Shown: positions 49,907 through 60,060, counted from the stretch's first letter. The stretch: 64,000 nucleotides of DNA from Trichomonas vaginalis G3 (GCF_026262505.1 NC_067204.1:1707797-1771796); one strand, 5' to 3'. A program made the numbers and translations. The notes: generated by a model from the sequence alone, not told the origin.

Positions 49907-50491
49907 ATGACCGAAGAAGTTGAAACGGTAGATTTGACACCACAAACAAAAAGTTCAGAACCATTGTCAAAACCTGTCAAAGAACTTACAGATGAAGAGA
50001 AAAATTCAATAATAGAAAGTGCCAGGTCTGGAAATACAAACCCTAACTATAAAGTCACTTTTCATAGAAATGGAACGGCTAGTATCTCAAAAAAGAAACA
50101 GACTCTCACAAATAAAATATTGAAGTCTGAAGGAGCTTTCGAGACAACAGATGGAAAAGTTTACTTCACTGACCAACAGTTCATTATAGAACATCTCATT
50201 GACTTAGAGTCGAAATATTCTAAACTTTACAACAAACACAAAAAGTTGAAAGGAAAACAAAAACAAATGGCATATGATATTTATGAAGATGTTGACGACA
50301 CAACTGTTCCTGCAAGTGAGGTAAAGTCAGAGGAACCGAAAAGTGACGAAAAACCGATAGAAGAAGAAAAACCAAAAACTGAAGATAAACCAAAACCAAA
50401 GTTTAGTTTCCAAACTAAACCAAGTCAACCTTCATTAGCTGGTATGGGTTGGCGTCAAAGACTTATGGCAGCAGGCGGTTATGTAAAGTAA
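49907..50491 (+). CDS. Polinton 2: Lys/Glu-rich protein with conserved C-terminal tail
   Basis: 194 residues, open, nearly identical to 31112-31696. Same domain layout, ending SLAGMGWRQRLMAAGGYVK. Confidence 0.65.
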   Translation: MTEEVETVDLTPQTKSSEPLSKPVKELTDEEKNSIIESARSGNTNPNYKVTFHRNGTASISKKKQTLTNKILKSEGAFETTDGKVYFTDQQFIIEHLIDLESKYSKLYNKHKKLKGKQKQMAYDIYEDVDDTTVPASEVKSEEPKSDEKPIEEEKPKTEDKPKPKFSFQTKPSQPSLAGMGWRQRLMAAGGYVK

Positions 50492-50521
50492 AGAAAAAAA
50501 TATTTTTTTATTTTTATAAAA

Positions 50522-52664
50522 ATGCCCCCATATAGAATGGATAGAAAATCTGCTAGAATAAAAGCAGAGTTGCAAAGATATGGTTGGAGAGTTTCGAAGA
50601 ATTTTAAATATAGGAAGGGAAGACCCATAAAAGTCTATGACAAATTGGCTGGTCTTCGCTACGAAATGGATTTGGAAACAGCACGTGCCAATTATCCAAA
50701 CAGACTAGAGAGGTTAGAAGAAGAACGTCTTATGGACATGCCTTTCGATGTTAGTGAACCTCAAGTTGAAGGACACGACGGCTTTGCCAGATTCTACTGG
50801 AAACATGACGAACAATTGCATCCTTTGAGAAGGAAAAAAGGTAGTGCAGAGGATGGTCATGCTCCCATGGAAAGAACAAGATATGCATATGAAAAGTATC
50901 GTGAAGTTAGAAGTCAAATTACATCTGGTCGAACCTTTACAGTAAACTTTGACGAAGGAAAGAACAAAGAAGGCTTCATGGGTGTACTTGCTGCCATACA
51001 AGACGGAAATAAGAAAGGATACAATCTCAGATTGACCATAACAGATTTGGATGGTCACATTTACTATGCACATGGCAATGTCACAACAGCTGCAATTTCT
51101 TGACGCTTTCAAGACTACAAAGAGAGAACAAATGGTTGACTCCGACTCAGACATTTTGAATGCAATTGAAGGAATTGCAAGTGTCAAGTTCGAATGGTAC
51201 CAACCTAACCCTCAAGCAGTCAGACAACATGCTGGATACTTCCCGTTCATAAATAAGTCTGACATTGACTTGACAAGGTATGGAATTTACAATTCAATTG
51301 AAACAATTGTCAATGAACCTTGTATTCTTACATGTCTCAGGAACTCTGGTCTTGTTACAGATGAGAAGATGAAGTATCTTGAGTCATGTGTGAAGACAAG
51401 GTACATTCTCAGAGGTCAATTGGCAAAAATTGCACCGTTGGCAAATGTCAATATCCGAGTCAACATACCTACAGCTAAAGGTTCTTCACATGACGACTAT
51501 GTTGTTGAGTTCAATTTACCATGGTTGAAGATTGCAATTGTCCACAACACTTCATGTTGAACGAAAGTCTTACAAACCCTTTGTTCGGAAAAGGCAAGTG
51601 CAACATTGTCAGAGCTGTAAACATTCTTTTCGAGAAAGGTTTGTTGGAACCAATTCCAGATGACAAGCTGACAGAAACTTTGTACCAAAAGACGAAAACA
51701 AACTTTTCATTGTTAGCAAGACCAAAAGTTGTTCCAGACAAAGTTATAGCACAAAAGAAGTACACTCCAAAAGGAGTTGGATTGTTCGGATACCAACCTG
51801 AACCAGAAGAACTTCAATGAGGTTGCAAGACTTCAAGATGCTATAAACAAACTTCCATTGAGACATCCAATTGACGTCAAATTGTATTGGAGAGCATCGG
51901 AGTTAGGTCAGAAGGTTTTATATGAAACAGGTTGCTTCGACGATGTTTATGAGATAGCAGGCGAAGTTTCTCAGAAGATAAGAGACTCACTTGAATTTCC
52001 ACGAACTGGACCATTGGTTGCGACAAGTTCGACTCAAACGAAAAGATATACTATGTCGACCTTAACGCTGCATACATGAGGTTCGTCCAATATATCCGAC
52101 TGGAATTCCAAACGAAGACGGTGAGTTCCCAGGAAGGAACTATACAGTTGGAAAAGTCATACAACAACTCTATGATATTAGGAAAGCTTCAAACCCCAAA
52201 CTTGCAATGACAATCAAATTGCTTATGAATTCGACATGGGGATATTCCATTAAAAAACCTCAAAGATGAAGAGTAAACACTATGAGAAGGTCGACAACTT
52301 TGTTGAAAGGTTCTCCCCTTTTGTTTTGAAATACGAATTTACTCAAGGTCAAGGTGGCTTAGTAACCACAGTAAAACCTATTGTCGAACATTGGTCTTAT
52401 CCTCAGTTCGCAAAGGCAGTCCTTGACAACTACAATGAGTTCTTCTCCGAAGTCAAATCCAAAGTGAAGGTTTACTATGAGAACATTGACGCACTCATGA
52501 CGAACGAAGAAGGGTACAACAAACTCATTGAAATGGGCATGGTCGGTGAAAAGATGGGTCAATTCAAATTGGACAAAATTTTCACCGAAGTTCATGTCCT
52601 CTCCAAGCGTAAGTACTGGGGCATACTTGAAGACGGCACAGAAATAAAACATTGCATGAAATAA
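50522..52664 (+). pseudogene. Polinton 2: protein-primed family B DNA polymerase, not intact
   Basis: Same protein as 28927-31080: basic N-terminal leader (MPPYRMDRKSARIKAELQRY), exonuclease-side region with SSHDDYVVEFNLPWLKI, polymerase motif B (NSTWGYS) and C-region VYYENIDALMTNEEG. Several breaks. The start context TTTTTATAAAAATG is conserved. Confidence 0.86.
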
Positions 52665-52686
52665 AAAATTTTTATTCGAATTTGAA

Positions 52687-52932
52687 TTAAAATGTGGGAA
52701 TTCTTGGGAACGGGAAAGGCTTATTTACTTGAGGAACAGGTAAAGGTGGTGGAGGTGGAGGTGGTGGCAACCAGTCCATTTTATATTCCTTCCTAGGTAA
52801 TTTCCGTTTAATTTCATGGTCGCCCTCGGAGTCTTTGAATCGGACAGGTCGAGTTACACCATTCTTGGTCTCAAACTCATATATAACCTGTTTGTCTGTA
52901 TTTTCGTCGACTATGGCACGAGACACGAACAT
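52687..52932 (-). CDS. Polinton 2: small protein with poly-proline tail
   Basis: From MFVSRAIVDENTDKQ (52932), about 81 residues. A beta-like domain is followed by DWLPPPPPPPPLPVPQVNKP and PFPRIPTF. A Pro run of this kind could bind WW, SH3 or profilin-type host domains; inference. Divergent from 52963. Confidence 0.5.
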   Translation of the reverse strand: MFVSRAIVDENTDKQVIYEFETKNGVTRPVRFKDSEGDHEIKRKLPRKEYKMDWLPPPPPPPPLPVPQVNKPFPFPRIPTF

Positions 52933-52962
52933 TGACCAAACGTACAAAAAGTGTCATTTCGG

Positions 52963-53226
52963 ATGGTCAAGCAGCCAATCGCATTCGAGCACTTCGAAGA
53001 AGCCTTACGTTCCAAGGAAGAGGGTGTCTGGTGCAAGGGAGAGGTCATGAGACTCTACGAGCAGTACATCCTCAATGCCTGGGAGGACAAATCGTCCTTG
53101 GATTGGCAAATCTACCAACTCCTCTGGGACGACCTCCTACGCAACTGGGATGACGAAAGAGTCCAATTCAAAGGTCGGGAACTAATTTTGCAAATTGACC
53201 TTAATTTCACATACTTATCCAAATAA
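52963..53226 (+). CDS. Polinton 2: small helical protein, 87 residues
   Basis: MVKQPIAFEHFEEALRSKEE to a Trp-rich middle (NAWEDKSSLDWQIYQLLWDD). An exact initiator TCATTTC lies at 52954-52960, directly before the ATG. Function unknown. Confidence 0.6.
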   Translation: MVKQPIAFEHFEEALRSKEEGVWCKGEVMRLYEQYILNAWEDKSSLDWQIYQLLWDDLLRNWDDERVQFKGRELILQIDLNFTYLSK

Positions 53227-53275
53227 ACACCTAAATTTACTTGGGGTTTCCCCCTAAAATAAAATTTTTTTACTC

Positions 53276-53980
53276 TTAGAACCACTCGAGGTTCTCCTTA
53301 CGGTTGTTGAGCTTGTCACCGTCAATGTGTCTGACCTTCGTCTTCTTGCCTGGATTTGGAACCCATTGAATTGCGACAAGCTTGCCCATGGAAATTGAAC
53401 CGCGATTCCGAAGGTTAAGGTTCAAGTGTCCCAAGTTGTTGAGGACTGGGGTAAGAACCTTGCCGGTCTCCCTGTTGCGGATTTGGTATGGGTAGGGTTG
53501 GGAAATTTCGTAAGTGTCATCGGCAACAAGGGTTGCCCAAACTTCCTCTTCTTCGTGTTTCTCTTCTTCCTCTTCTTCCTCTTCCTCTTCTTCGTGTTTC
53601 TCTTCTTCCTCGACAATTCCTTCTTCAATTCTGTGTTCACGAATTACGGTGTTGCATGTTCTGTCCTTTCCGAGTACCTTCCAGATGGCGTCTATCTCTT
53701 CGAAGAAACGGTAGATGAGTCTGGCAAGGTCTCGGTTCTCTCTCGCGTAAATGCGCAAGGTTTCCGTGAAATCGTTCAGGCATTTCTCATTGGAAGCTTG
53801 GTTCGTGAGGACTTCGGTTTTGAGATTGGTCATCTCTGTCATAAGACTACTTTGGAGAGTCTTAATGGTGTTTGTCAGATGAGCTTTCAATTGGGCAATT
53901 TGAATTTGAACTGGGCGCTTGTCTGGCAACCTTGAAAGGACATCTGCTATTGTGTTCGGCTTCGGTGCTTGTTCGGACAT
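53276..53980 (-). CDS. Polinton 2: coiled-coil protein with HNH-endonuclease-like C-terminus
   Basis: 234 residues, open. MSEQAPKPNTIADVLSRLPD, a coiled coil of about 80 residues, a Glu/His-rich linker (about 120-150) encoded by CTCTTC repeats, then YEISQPYPYQIRNRETGKVL, LGHLNLNLRN, and VRHIDGDKLNNRKENLEW. The last motif has the His-x-x-Gly-Asp and Asn-Arg-x-x-Asn-Leu pattern of HNH homing endonucleases. A coiled coil fused to an HNH domain suggests a dimeric site-specific nuclease. Initiator-like TCATTTT precedes the ATG. Target unknown; the AGATCT palindromes are one candidate, only as a guess. Confidence 0.75.
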   Translation of the reverse strand: MSEQAPKPNTIADVLSRLPDKRPVQIQIAQLKAHLTNTIKTLQSSLMTEMTNLKTEVLTNQASNEKCLNDFTETLRIYARENRDLARLIYRFFEEIDAIWKVLGKDRTCNTVIREHRIEEGIVEEEEKHEEEEEEEEEEEKHEEEEVWATLVADDTYEISQPYPYQIRNRETGKVLTPVLNNLGHLNLNLRNRGSISMGKLVAIQWVPNPGKKTKVRHIDGDKLNNRKENLEWF

Positions 53981-54012
53981 CGAAAAAATGAAGTGGTTTG
54001 AGAATGACGGTT

Positions 54013-54597
54013 TTACTTCAAAAAGCTTGTTATGACAGTTAAGTCATACAACAAGTTTAAAATAATATCTTGCTCTTCTTCTGAACGTTTGTTGTCTCTT
54101 CCGATAAAAGTTTCGAACATGAGAACCAAAAAACGTTTTTTGAGATTGCGGAAGAGTTCAGGCAAACGTTCATATTCTGGATATGTTGGGAGCAGTTCGA
54201 AACATCTGAGCTGACTTTCGGACAAAATTGGGACAATGTCAACAAATTCATCTTTGGTCGGACTGCTTGAAGGTAAGTCCCTTACATGTAAGTAGCTCTG
54301 GTAAAGTCTTCTCATTTCTGCTAACTTTTGGAGTATAGCTTCGTAGTTTAGAAGTTTTAATTTTAATTGTCTTATTCCACTCTTGACATCTAAACGGTAA
54401 CTATCCATGAGGTCAAGAGTAGCTTTGGTAGCTTTAAGTGGAGCTATTTGTTCCTTGACTTCTGCAATTTTGGTTGCAATTGTGGTTTGAGCTCCTTCAA
54501 GTTCGCCGTCTATGTCGTTCTCAACGCCTTCAACCATGGCTTGAAACTCTTCATCGGTCCATTGAGATTGGTGTGGGACGAATTTAACTTGCTTCAT
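54013..54597 (-). CDS. Polinton 2: coiled-coil protein, 194 residues
   Basis: Open version of 27116-27698. WTDEEFQAMVEGVENDIDGE, then a long helix to residue 110, then YPEYERLPELFRNLKKRF and a hydrophobic C-terminal helix (IILNLLYDLTVITSFLK). Initiator TCATTTT lies just upstream on this strand. Function unknown. Confidence 0.6.
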   Translation of the reverse strand: MKQVKFVPHQSQWTDEEFQAMVEGVENDIDGELEGAQTTIATKIAEVKEQIAPLKATKATLDLMDSYRLDVKSGIRQLKLKLLNYEAILQKLAEMRRLYQSYLHVRDLPSSSPTKDEFVDIVPILSESQLRCFELLPTYPEYERLPELFRNLKKRFLVLMFETFIGRDNKRSEEEQDIILNLLYDLTVITSFLK

Positions 54598-54624
54598 TCA
54601 AAAAATGAAAAAAAATGTTTTTAC

Positions 54625-55014
54625 TCAAAACGTTAAGGTTGACTGAACTGGTTGGATGTCGCCTTCACAGGTTATGTAGAACGGCTGACCCGAGAAGTGA
54701 AGGAGAGACTGAATTGCCAATTTCATATGGGGTAGGGGGTTCTCCTTGTTTGGTATTTTTATCCAAGGACGTTTGTTTAGGAACTTAACAAGAGTTTCTC
54801 TTTTGGCGTCCTTTATGTCGTCGAAAGGAGTTTTTTCTGGTATTTGAATTGGAATTCCAGTCGAAGTCTCGAGATTCAAGGCAGCCCTTCCAGAAATAGC
54901 GGTGAACTTGACCTTGGGCTTCATTACCCTGCGCAAGTACTGCTTAACAACTTCATTTATCTCTATAAGGTAAATTGCCTCGTCAAATCCTTCTGGTATT
55001 CCGAGTCCTTCCAT
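54625..55014 (-). CDS. Polinton 2: small conserved protein, about 129 residues
   Basis: Start MEGLGIPEGFDEAIYLIEIN at 55014; the frame stays open upstream, but only through the repeat array. The pattern KFTAISGRAALNLETSTGIP with a C-terminal LLHFSGQPFYITCEGDI suggests a small alpha/beta fold. Unknown family. Confidence 0.55.
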   Translation of the reverse strand: MEGLGIPEGFDEAIYLIEINEVVKQYLRRVMKPKVKFTAISGRAALNLETSTGIPIQIPEKTPFDDIKDAKRETLVKFLNKRPWIKIPNKENPLPHMKLAIQSLLHFSGQPFYITCEGDIQPVQSTLTF

Positions 55015-55265
55015 CCGACAGGAAAATATTTTCCCGACAACTTGAAAAAATTTTCCGGACAAAGGGAAAAAATTTTCCCGACGACAGGAAGAACTCTTCC
55101 AGTTGTCCGTCCGTAAACCATTCAAATTTTCGAAATTGAGAACTTTTTGGTCGAACTTCAGAAAAAGTTTTTCCTTCCGACAGAAAAAGTTTTTTCTTCC
55201 GACAGAAAAAGTTTTTTCTTCCGACAGAAAAAGTTTTTTCTTCCGACAGAAAAATATTTTCCATC
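55015..55265 (+). repeat. tandem repeats (TTCCGACAGAAAAAGTTTTT type) in a divergent promoter
   Basis: Four to five copies of a unit of about 21 bases at about 55165-55262, plus looser relatives (CCGACAGGAAAATATTTTCC type) at 55015-55090. Each unit contains a small A/T palindrome. Same place as, but unrelated in sequence to, the array at 26393-26709 in Polinton 1. Confidence 0.85.
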
Positions 55266-55282
55266 CCACAGGACACAAACGA

Positions 55283-55852
55283 ATGTCCGACGTCCCACCA
55301 ACCGAGTCCATTCCCAAACCAGAGGAACCTAAAGCACCAGCCCCTGCACCTCAGTTCCAGCAAGTACCTCCGATTTACTACCAATTTCCACCTCAAGGTT
55401 ACTACCCACCACAAGGCTTCCCGAACTACCCTCCTCAGCCTATGCCTTACTTCCCCAACCCTTGGATGTTCCAGCAAGCTCCACCCCAGCAATTCCAATT
55501 CCAATCTCAATCGAAGAGAGACCAAGAGTTCGAAGAAGGTCTGAACCGCTTACGCAAAGATTATGCCACAGCCCCTATGGAAGATGACAGGCTTTCAGTC
55601 TCTTCCCTCAAATCGACCGATTCGACTCGTACCACAGATTCAGTTCGTGACCGTGAAGACTACCTCAAGCAGTCTGAGAGACTCTTCATCCTACAATCAT
55701 TTACAGTTGGAGCTCTCAAGAACATGCGCAATTACGAAGGTCAGACACCAGCTGGAGACCGCAAAACAGACGTACTTGCAAGAGCCGTCCAGCTCGTCAA
55801 AACAAAGACTGAGATAGTCGACTTCATTCTTGCAGCTTGCCCATACAAGTAA
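55283..55852 (+). CDS. Polinton 2: Pro/Gln/Tyr-rich protein
   Basis: About 189 residues from MSDVPPTESIPKPEEP, open. Same layout as 25768-26352: Pro/Gln/Tyr-rich first half, conserved helical C-terminus (KTDVLARAVQLVKTKTEIVD). Small indels occur only in the Pro/Gln part. Confidence 0.65.
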   Translation: MSDVPPTESIPKPEEPKAPAPAPQFQQVPPIYYQFPPQGYYPPQGFPNYPPQPMPYFPNPWMFQQAPPQQFQFQSQSKRDQEFEEGLNRLRKDYATAPMEDDRLSVSSLKSTDSTRTTDSVRDREDYLKQSERLFILQSFTVGALKNMRNYEGQTPAGDRKTDVLARAVQLVKTKTEIVDFILAACPYK

Positions 55853-55880
55853 AAAAATAAACAATTACGAGTTAAACTTT

Positions 55881-56081
55881 TTACTCTTTCTTTTCTGAGT
55901 TGTTTAGAGCTGGTTTCTCTTGTAGAAACCTTTCGTACTCTTCCATGGTCATGTAATTGCGAATTTGGTACGCAATTCCAGGTTCGTTGTTTTTGAACCT
56001 TATGTATGTAACGCTTCCATCCTCCTCAGGGAAGTAAGCTGCTAACATCTGACCAAGTTTTCTCGGTGACTCGGAGCTCAT
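55881..56081 (-). CDS. Polinton 2: small conserved protein, 66 residues
   Basis: From MSSESPRKLGQMLAAYFPEE, matching 25539-25739 at nearly every residue. Confidence 0.65.
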   Translation of the reverse strand: MSSESPRKLGQMLAAYFPEEDGSVTYIRFKNNEPGIAYQIRNYMTMEEYERFLQEKPALNNSEKKE

Positions 56082-56122
56082 TAAAAATGTCACTTTTTAA
56101 ACGTTAAGTTTTTAGTCTTATT

Positions 56123-56317
56123 TTACCCTTTGTTTACCCTTTGTTTGTCAAGGTAGTATTGGAGTGCAATTTCTCCAAATTCTCTGTGTCGGAGTTCTTC
56201 AGCATTTTCCAAGGTGTGCCTGGAGAACTCAAAGAAGTTGTCAAGAACATACTGCCATGCTGCTCTTCTGAGTTCGTCGGTATTTTGGAAGTGTTGCACC
56301 TTCGAGTCTTCGGACAT
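56123..56317 (-). CDS. Polinton 2: small acidic/helical protein, 64 residues
   Basis: MSEDSKVQHFQNTDELRRAA; nearly identical to 25304-25498. Confidence 0.65.
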   Translation of the reverse strand: MSEDSKVQHFQNTDELRRAAWQYVLDNFFEFSRHTLENAEELRHREFGEIALQYYLDKQRVNKG

Positions 56318-56348
56318 GAAAAAATAACACTTTTTCTATTAAACCGTT

Positions 56349-56540
56349 TTGGCATTTCTCATGAGTGAGTATAGTTCTGCCGAACCATTGGAAGAGAAGA
56401 AGTACCTTTGCTGGCAAAAGACAAAAATAGTTGCCTTAGTTGTCATTGCAATTGTACTCGTAATTGAATTCATTGTACTTCTCTTCACGTACATAAAACT
56501 CAGCAATGGTATTTGCTTTAAGAAGCTACCATCTTACTAA
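56349..56540 (+). CDS. Polinton 2: small single-pass membrane protein
   Basis: Same as 25080-25271, with the IVALVVIAIVLVIEFIVLLF membrane helix. Its 3' flank is where the nested insert begins. Confidence 0.65.
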   Translation: MAFLMSEYSSAEPLEEKKYLCWQKTKIVALVVIAIVLVIEFIVLLFTYIKLSNGICFKKLPSY

Positions 56541-56604
56541 GACTAAACACTTACATTTTTCAAGCTTGACTTTTTACAATTTGAATTTTGTTGCTGAATT
56601 CAGC

Positions 56605-56796
56605 AAAAATAATGTTTATGTTAGAATGTTAGATCTAACATGTTTTCTAACACGTTTTCTAACATGGTCTAAAACTCTTGAATTTTCATGAAATTTACAC
56701 CAAAAATAATGTTTATGTTAGAATGTTAGATCTAACATGTTTTCTAACACGTTTTCTAACATGGTCTAAAACTCTTGAATTTTCATGAATTTTCCC
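56605..56796 (+). repeat. left pair of AGATCT palindromic units of the nested insert
   Basis: Two direct copies, 97 bases apart, each with TGTTAGATCTAACA followed by two more CTAACA arms and ending CTCTTGAATTTTCATGA. Same design as the units at the left end of Polinton 1 but with different arms. Confidence 0.9.
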
Positions 56797-56861
56797 GAAA
56801 TAAAAAATAAAATTAGTTTTATTTTTTATTTTATTTATTTTTTTTATTTTGTATAAAAGAC

Positions 56862-57861
56862 ATGATTTCAACAATCGGCACAACAACAATTCAAACAACT
56901 ACAGCACCAAACTCGCTAGTTATGAATCCAACATCTATGTTAGTAGAGATGAAAAACTTCATTCCTTCTTCATATACTTTCGAAACAAAAATCCAGAAGA
57001 TAAAGCAAGAACTTTTAACAAGTAATTTAGACTGTAGTGCGAAAGATGAAACAAATGAACAGTATCTTTATGAAATGCAGGACATTATTGACCATTTACC
57101 CAAATTGCCTGAAATCCAACAACAAAAAACTAACCATTCCCGAATTTGACGAAATAGAAGTCAAAGCAACTGACTCAGTAGAAATAAAGAAGTTCATACG
57201 AAAGGTAAATTATGAATTCCTTGGTTTTCATTGCAACCATAAGGTTATGGACAAAGATTGCGACATGGTATATAAGAACATCTCTGACCTTTACAAATCC
57301 GAAGAATTTAAGACCTACGACAACTTTGTTTCGTTAGTTGCAAAATGTGTTTGGGAAATAAGAGATAAAGATAGTAGGGGTAAGGTATGGAACGAACAAA
57401 TAAAACCCGCTATGTTCGAGATGAAGAAAACCATTGACGCCTTGGTTGTTTTAGCAGGTAAGGTTTCAGAATATAACGCAAAAATGAACCCGCAATGTTC
57501 AAAATGTAAAGCAGCAATGAGGAAATATAACTACTCCGTCAAAGAGATAGAACGTATGCGAAACGACTATGCAGATTTAAAGAAAGAAGCAGAAAAACCA
57601 GCAGAAGATAAAATGAACATGTTAGAATTTCTGAACAAAAACTATCCAACTGCTGACGATTTCCTTCTATCTGACGTCAAGAAGAAGTATAAAGAAACTT
57701 TCGGTATCGTTAAAACTTTTGACATACTGACAGAAGAAATAGAAGCTACGAAATTGTTTAGAGTCATGAACCATCGCAACATATACCATGTAAAAACGCT
57801 TGTAAATAGTTATGTTAGAAAACATGTTAGAAAACATGTTAGATCTAACATTCTAACATAA
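56862..57861 (+). pseudogene. nested insert: unknown cargo protein, not intact
   Basis: Begins MISTIGTTTIQTTTAPNSLV with a Thr-rich leader. The rest is charged and helical, with a Cys/His-bearing stretch (FLGFHCNHKVMDKDCDM) and NPQCSKCKAAMRKYNY, which might bind zinc, then a Glu/Lys-rich helix and FDILTEEIEATKLFRVMN. The last residues are encoded by the right palindromic repeat. No counterpart in Polinton 1; no family recognised. Confidence 0.5.
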
Positions 57862-58010
57862 ACATTATTTTTATTGAATTCCGTATGAAATTTCATGAAT
57901 TTTGTATGTTTTAGACCATGTTAGAAAACATGTTAGAAAACATGTTAGATCTAACATTCTAACATAAACATTATTTTTATTGAATTCCGTATGAAATTTC
58001 ATGAATTTCC
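57812..58010 (-). repeat. right pair of AGATCT palindromic units of the nested insert
   Basis: Two copies, 106 bases apart, in inverse orientation to the left pair. Together with it they form long terminal inverted repeats around the cargo gene. Confidence 0.9.
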
Positions 58011-58059
58011 TTAAGATAGAAAAAATAAAGTTAGTTTTTTATAAAATATTTTTTTTATT

Positions 58060-58255
58060 TTGAGCGAAGCACAGCGAGACATACTTTTTTCTGAAAACAG
58101 TGAAGAACAGCGAGTAAGTAAAAAAACGTAGTCGCCAAAACTCTATGAAAACAGTGAAATTTCTCTAGACAGACTTTTTTCGGTCTTGCATAAAACTCAT
58201 GAAAACAGTGAAGAACAGCGAGTAGTGAAAAAACCCTGGTCGCCAAAACTCTTTA
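58060..58255 (-). repeat. short direct repeats at the insert's right tail
   Basis: GAAAACAGTGAAGAACAGCG and GTCGCCAAAACTCT each occur twice, about 110 bases apart. No coding potential seen. Origin unknown. Confidence 0.6.
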
Positions 58256-58259
58256 TTTT

Positions 58260-59134
58260 TCAAGCTTGACTTTTTACAATTTGAACTTTGTTTGCGTAGA
58301 TATGAATTCTGAAAGAAGTATGAGGGTCTTGTATGACTTTGTACTTCTCCCATAGTTCATGTCTGTCAAACTTACCTGCCATGGACTCTTTCATAAGTTC
58401 CATGAAATCGTCTTCGGACAATCCAGGGAAAAGTATGATATCAGTAAGTATTCTTTTAACATCCTTACTTAAACTCTTTGCTGTCTGTACACATATTACG
58501 ACTGAGATGTTAAAGTGTCTGAGCTTCTTAAGAATTCGACACATGTCTTGTTCTCTGTTCTTTAACAAAGGATGAGAAGCAAAGTCATCTAAGATAAGAA
58601 GACATCTATGAGGGTAGTCTTCCAATCGTAAGATTGCAATTTCTTCGAAATGTATTCTATCTCTTTCTGTTTGTTTCTGAAGTGTTTCTTCTCTAATATT
58701 CTCTGCATTTCCTCATTTGGGTCTTTAAACTTAGAATTTATATACTCATTTATAGCATTATACTTCAAAACTCTTCTTTGGTACTTCTTTATCCAATCTA
58801 ACAACTCAGTATCCTTTATACATACTAACTTAGACTTCTTTATAATATCTTTGAACGAATTGACGGTTTGGTCAAATTGACCAGAAGTACTACAAATAAC
58901 AACTAACTCATAGAATGGGTTCTTCTCATCTAGTTCTTGTTGTTGTGCAGCCATTTTAAGATAAGTGAAAGTCTTACCCGACCCAGGTGGTGCAATTAGA
59001 CCTGTTATACCATTCTGAGCAAATAAGAACTTGTCATGTATAGGCTTTATCTGAGCATTTTCTAACTTCCTCTTGTTCTTGTTTAAAACATTCTCAAATT
59101 TCTTGTCAATGTCAGCAAACTTTTTTTCTAACAT
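58260..59134 (-). pseudogene. Polinton 2: genome-packaging ATPase (A32 type), not intact
   Basis: Same protein as 24189-25060, with GLIAPPGSGKTFTYL (Walker A), CLLILDDFASHPLL (Walker B) and SVVICVQTAKSL. The end of the gene is part of the direct repeat that flanks the nested insert. Confidence 0.82.
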
Positions 59135-59170
59135 ATTTTTAGAAAAATTAAAATTTTTATCTTTTAGAAA

Positions 59171-59628
59171 ATGTCTAGCGATTTCGCTATCTATATTCGA
59201 GACAAACTTTTCGACAGCAAAACATCTGTCGACCATAAAATCTTACATAGTGTAAACAAGAAAGGTGAATTTGTTCTAAAGTTCTGTTTCTGGGAATATG
59301 ACAAGAACCATAAAACATTAAGCAGAGAAGTCTTTAAGTTTGTCAATGACAGACTTGTTGACAGAGATGACGCCGATTGGAAAGATGAAGTCCAACAAAA
59401 GTTCTTAGAATGCAAAGAAGACACATGCGCTGTTCTTGAAGATGAAATAGAAAACAGAATAGAAGAGCTATTAAAGGACAAAGAACTTTTACATAAATAT
59501 GGTTCTGAAATTTGACATAACTCCACCAGAGAAGAAGAAGAAGAAAGAAAGAAAGAAAAGAAAGAGAAAAAAGAGAAGAGAAGAAAGAACCTGAACCAGT
59601 TCCAGAGAAAAAGAAATTTGACATGTAA
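59171..59628 (+). pseudogene. Polinton 2: small charged protein divergent from the ATPase, not intact
   Basis: MSSDFAIYIRDKLFDSKTSV, then a helical acidic part (KEDTCAVLEDEIENRIEELL) and a Lys/Glu low-complexity tail ending KFDM. Better preserved than its counterpart at 23706-24152. Function unknown. Confidence 0.55.
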
Positions 59629-59644
59629 AAATAAAATTTTATTT

Positions 59645-60060
59645 TTAGAACATTTCTGGGTCAATGTCAATGTTCTCTTCCTCTTTAGGAGCAAACACTG
59701 GCTTAGACTCTAAAATCTTTTTACCCAATTTACCTTGAACTTCTACAACTTTAGACTCATAATATTCATAGTCGTCTGCTTTCTTTGGTTCATAAGGTAT
59801 AACAAGTTTGTATGCTTTGCCTTCTTTAAGGTTTGAGAACCTTCTGTCAAAATTTTCTTTGACTGCTAACAAACCTTCTATGTCTAAGTCTTCAAATTTC
59901 GCACCATTTTTAGTCACAATAGCAAACTTAACTGGTTCGATGTTCCAAACTTTGTCAAATGTAGACTTTTCAAAATGGTAGAAGTAAACATTCAAATATG
60001 CGAATGGGTCTCTTATCTTTGACTTCTGTCATGTACTTTTTACTGAGATGAATTTTCCAT
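59645..60060 (-). pseudogene. Polinton 2: small conserved protein next to the helicase, not intact
   Basis: Counterpart of 23278-23688, with WNIEPVKFAIVTKNGAKFED and the ENIDIDPEMF end. Confidence 0.5.

Larger units (their letters stand above)
56553..58257. mobile_element. nested 1.7-kb insert in Polinton 2 with palindromic repeat ends
   Basis: Absent from the same position of Polinton 1. The sequence around TTTTTCAAGCTTGACTTTTT (about 31 bases, 56554-56585 and about 58256-58287) occurs on both sides, so the insert is bounded by a long direct repeat that includes the end of the packaging ATPase gene. Inside are two copies of an AGATCT-palindrome unit on the left (56631, 56728) and two inverted copies on the right (57841, 57947), one protein-coding region between them, and a short repeat-rich tail. 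It looks like a composite cargo or a separate small element. Confidence 0.7.
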
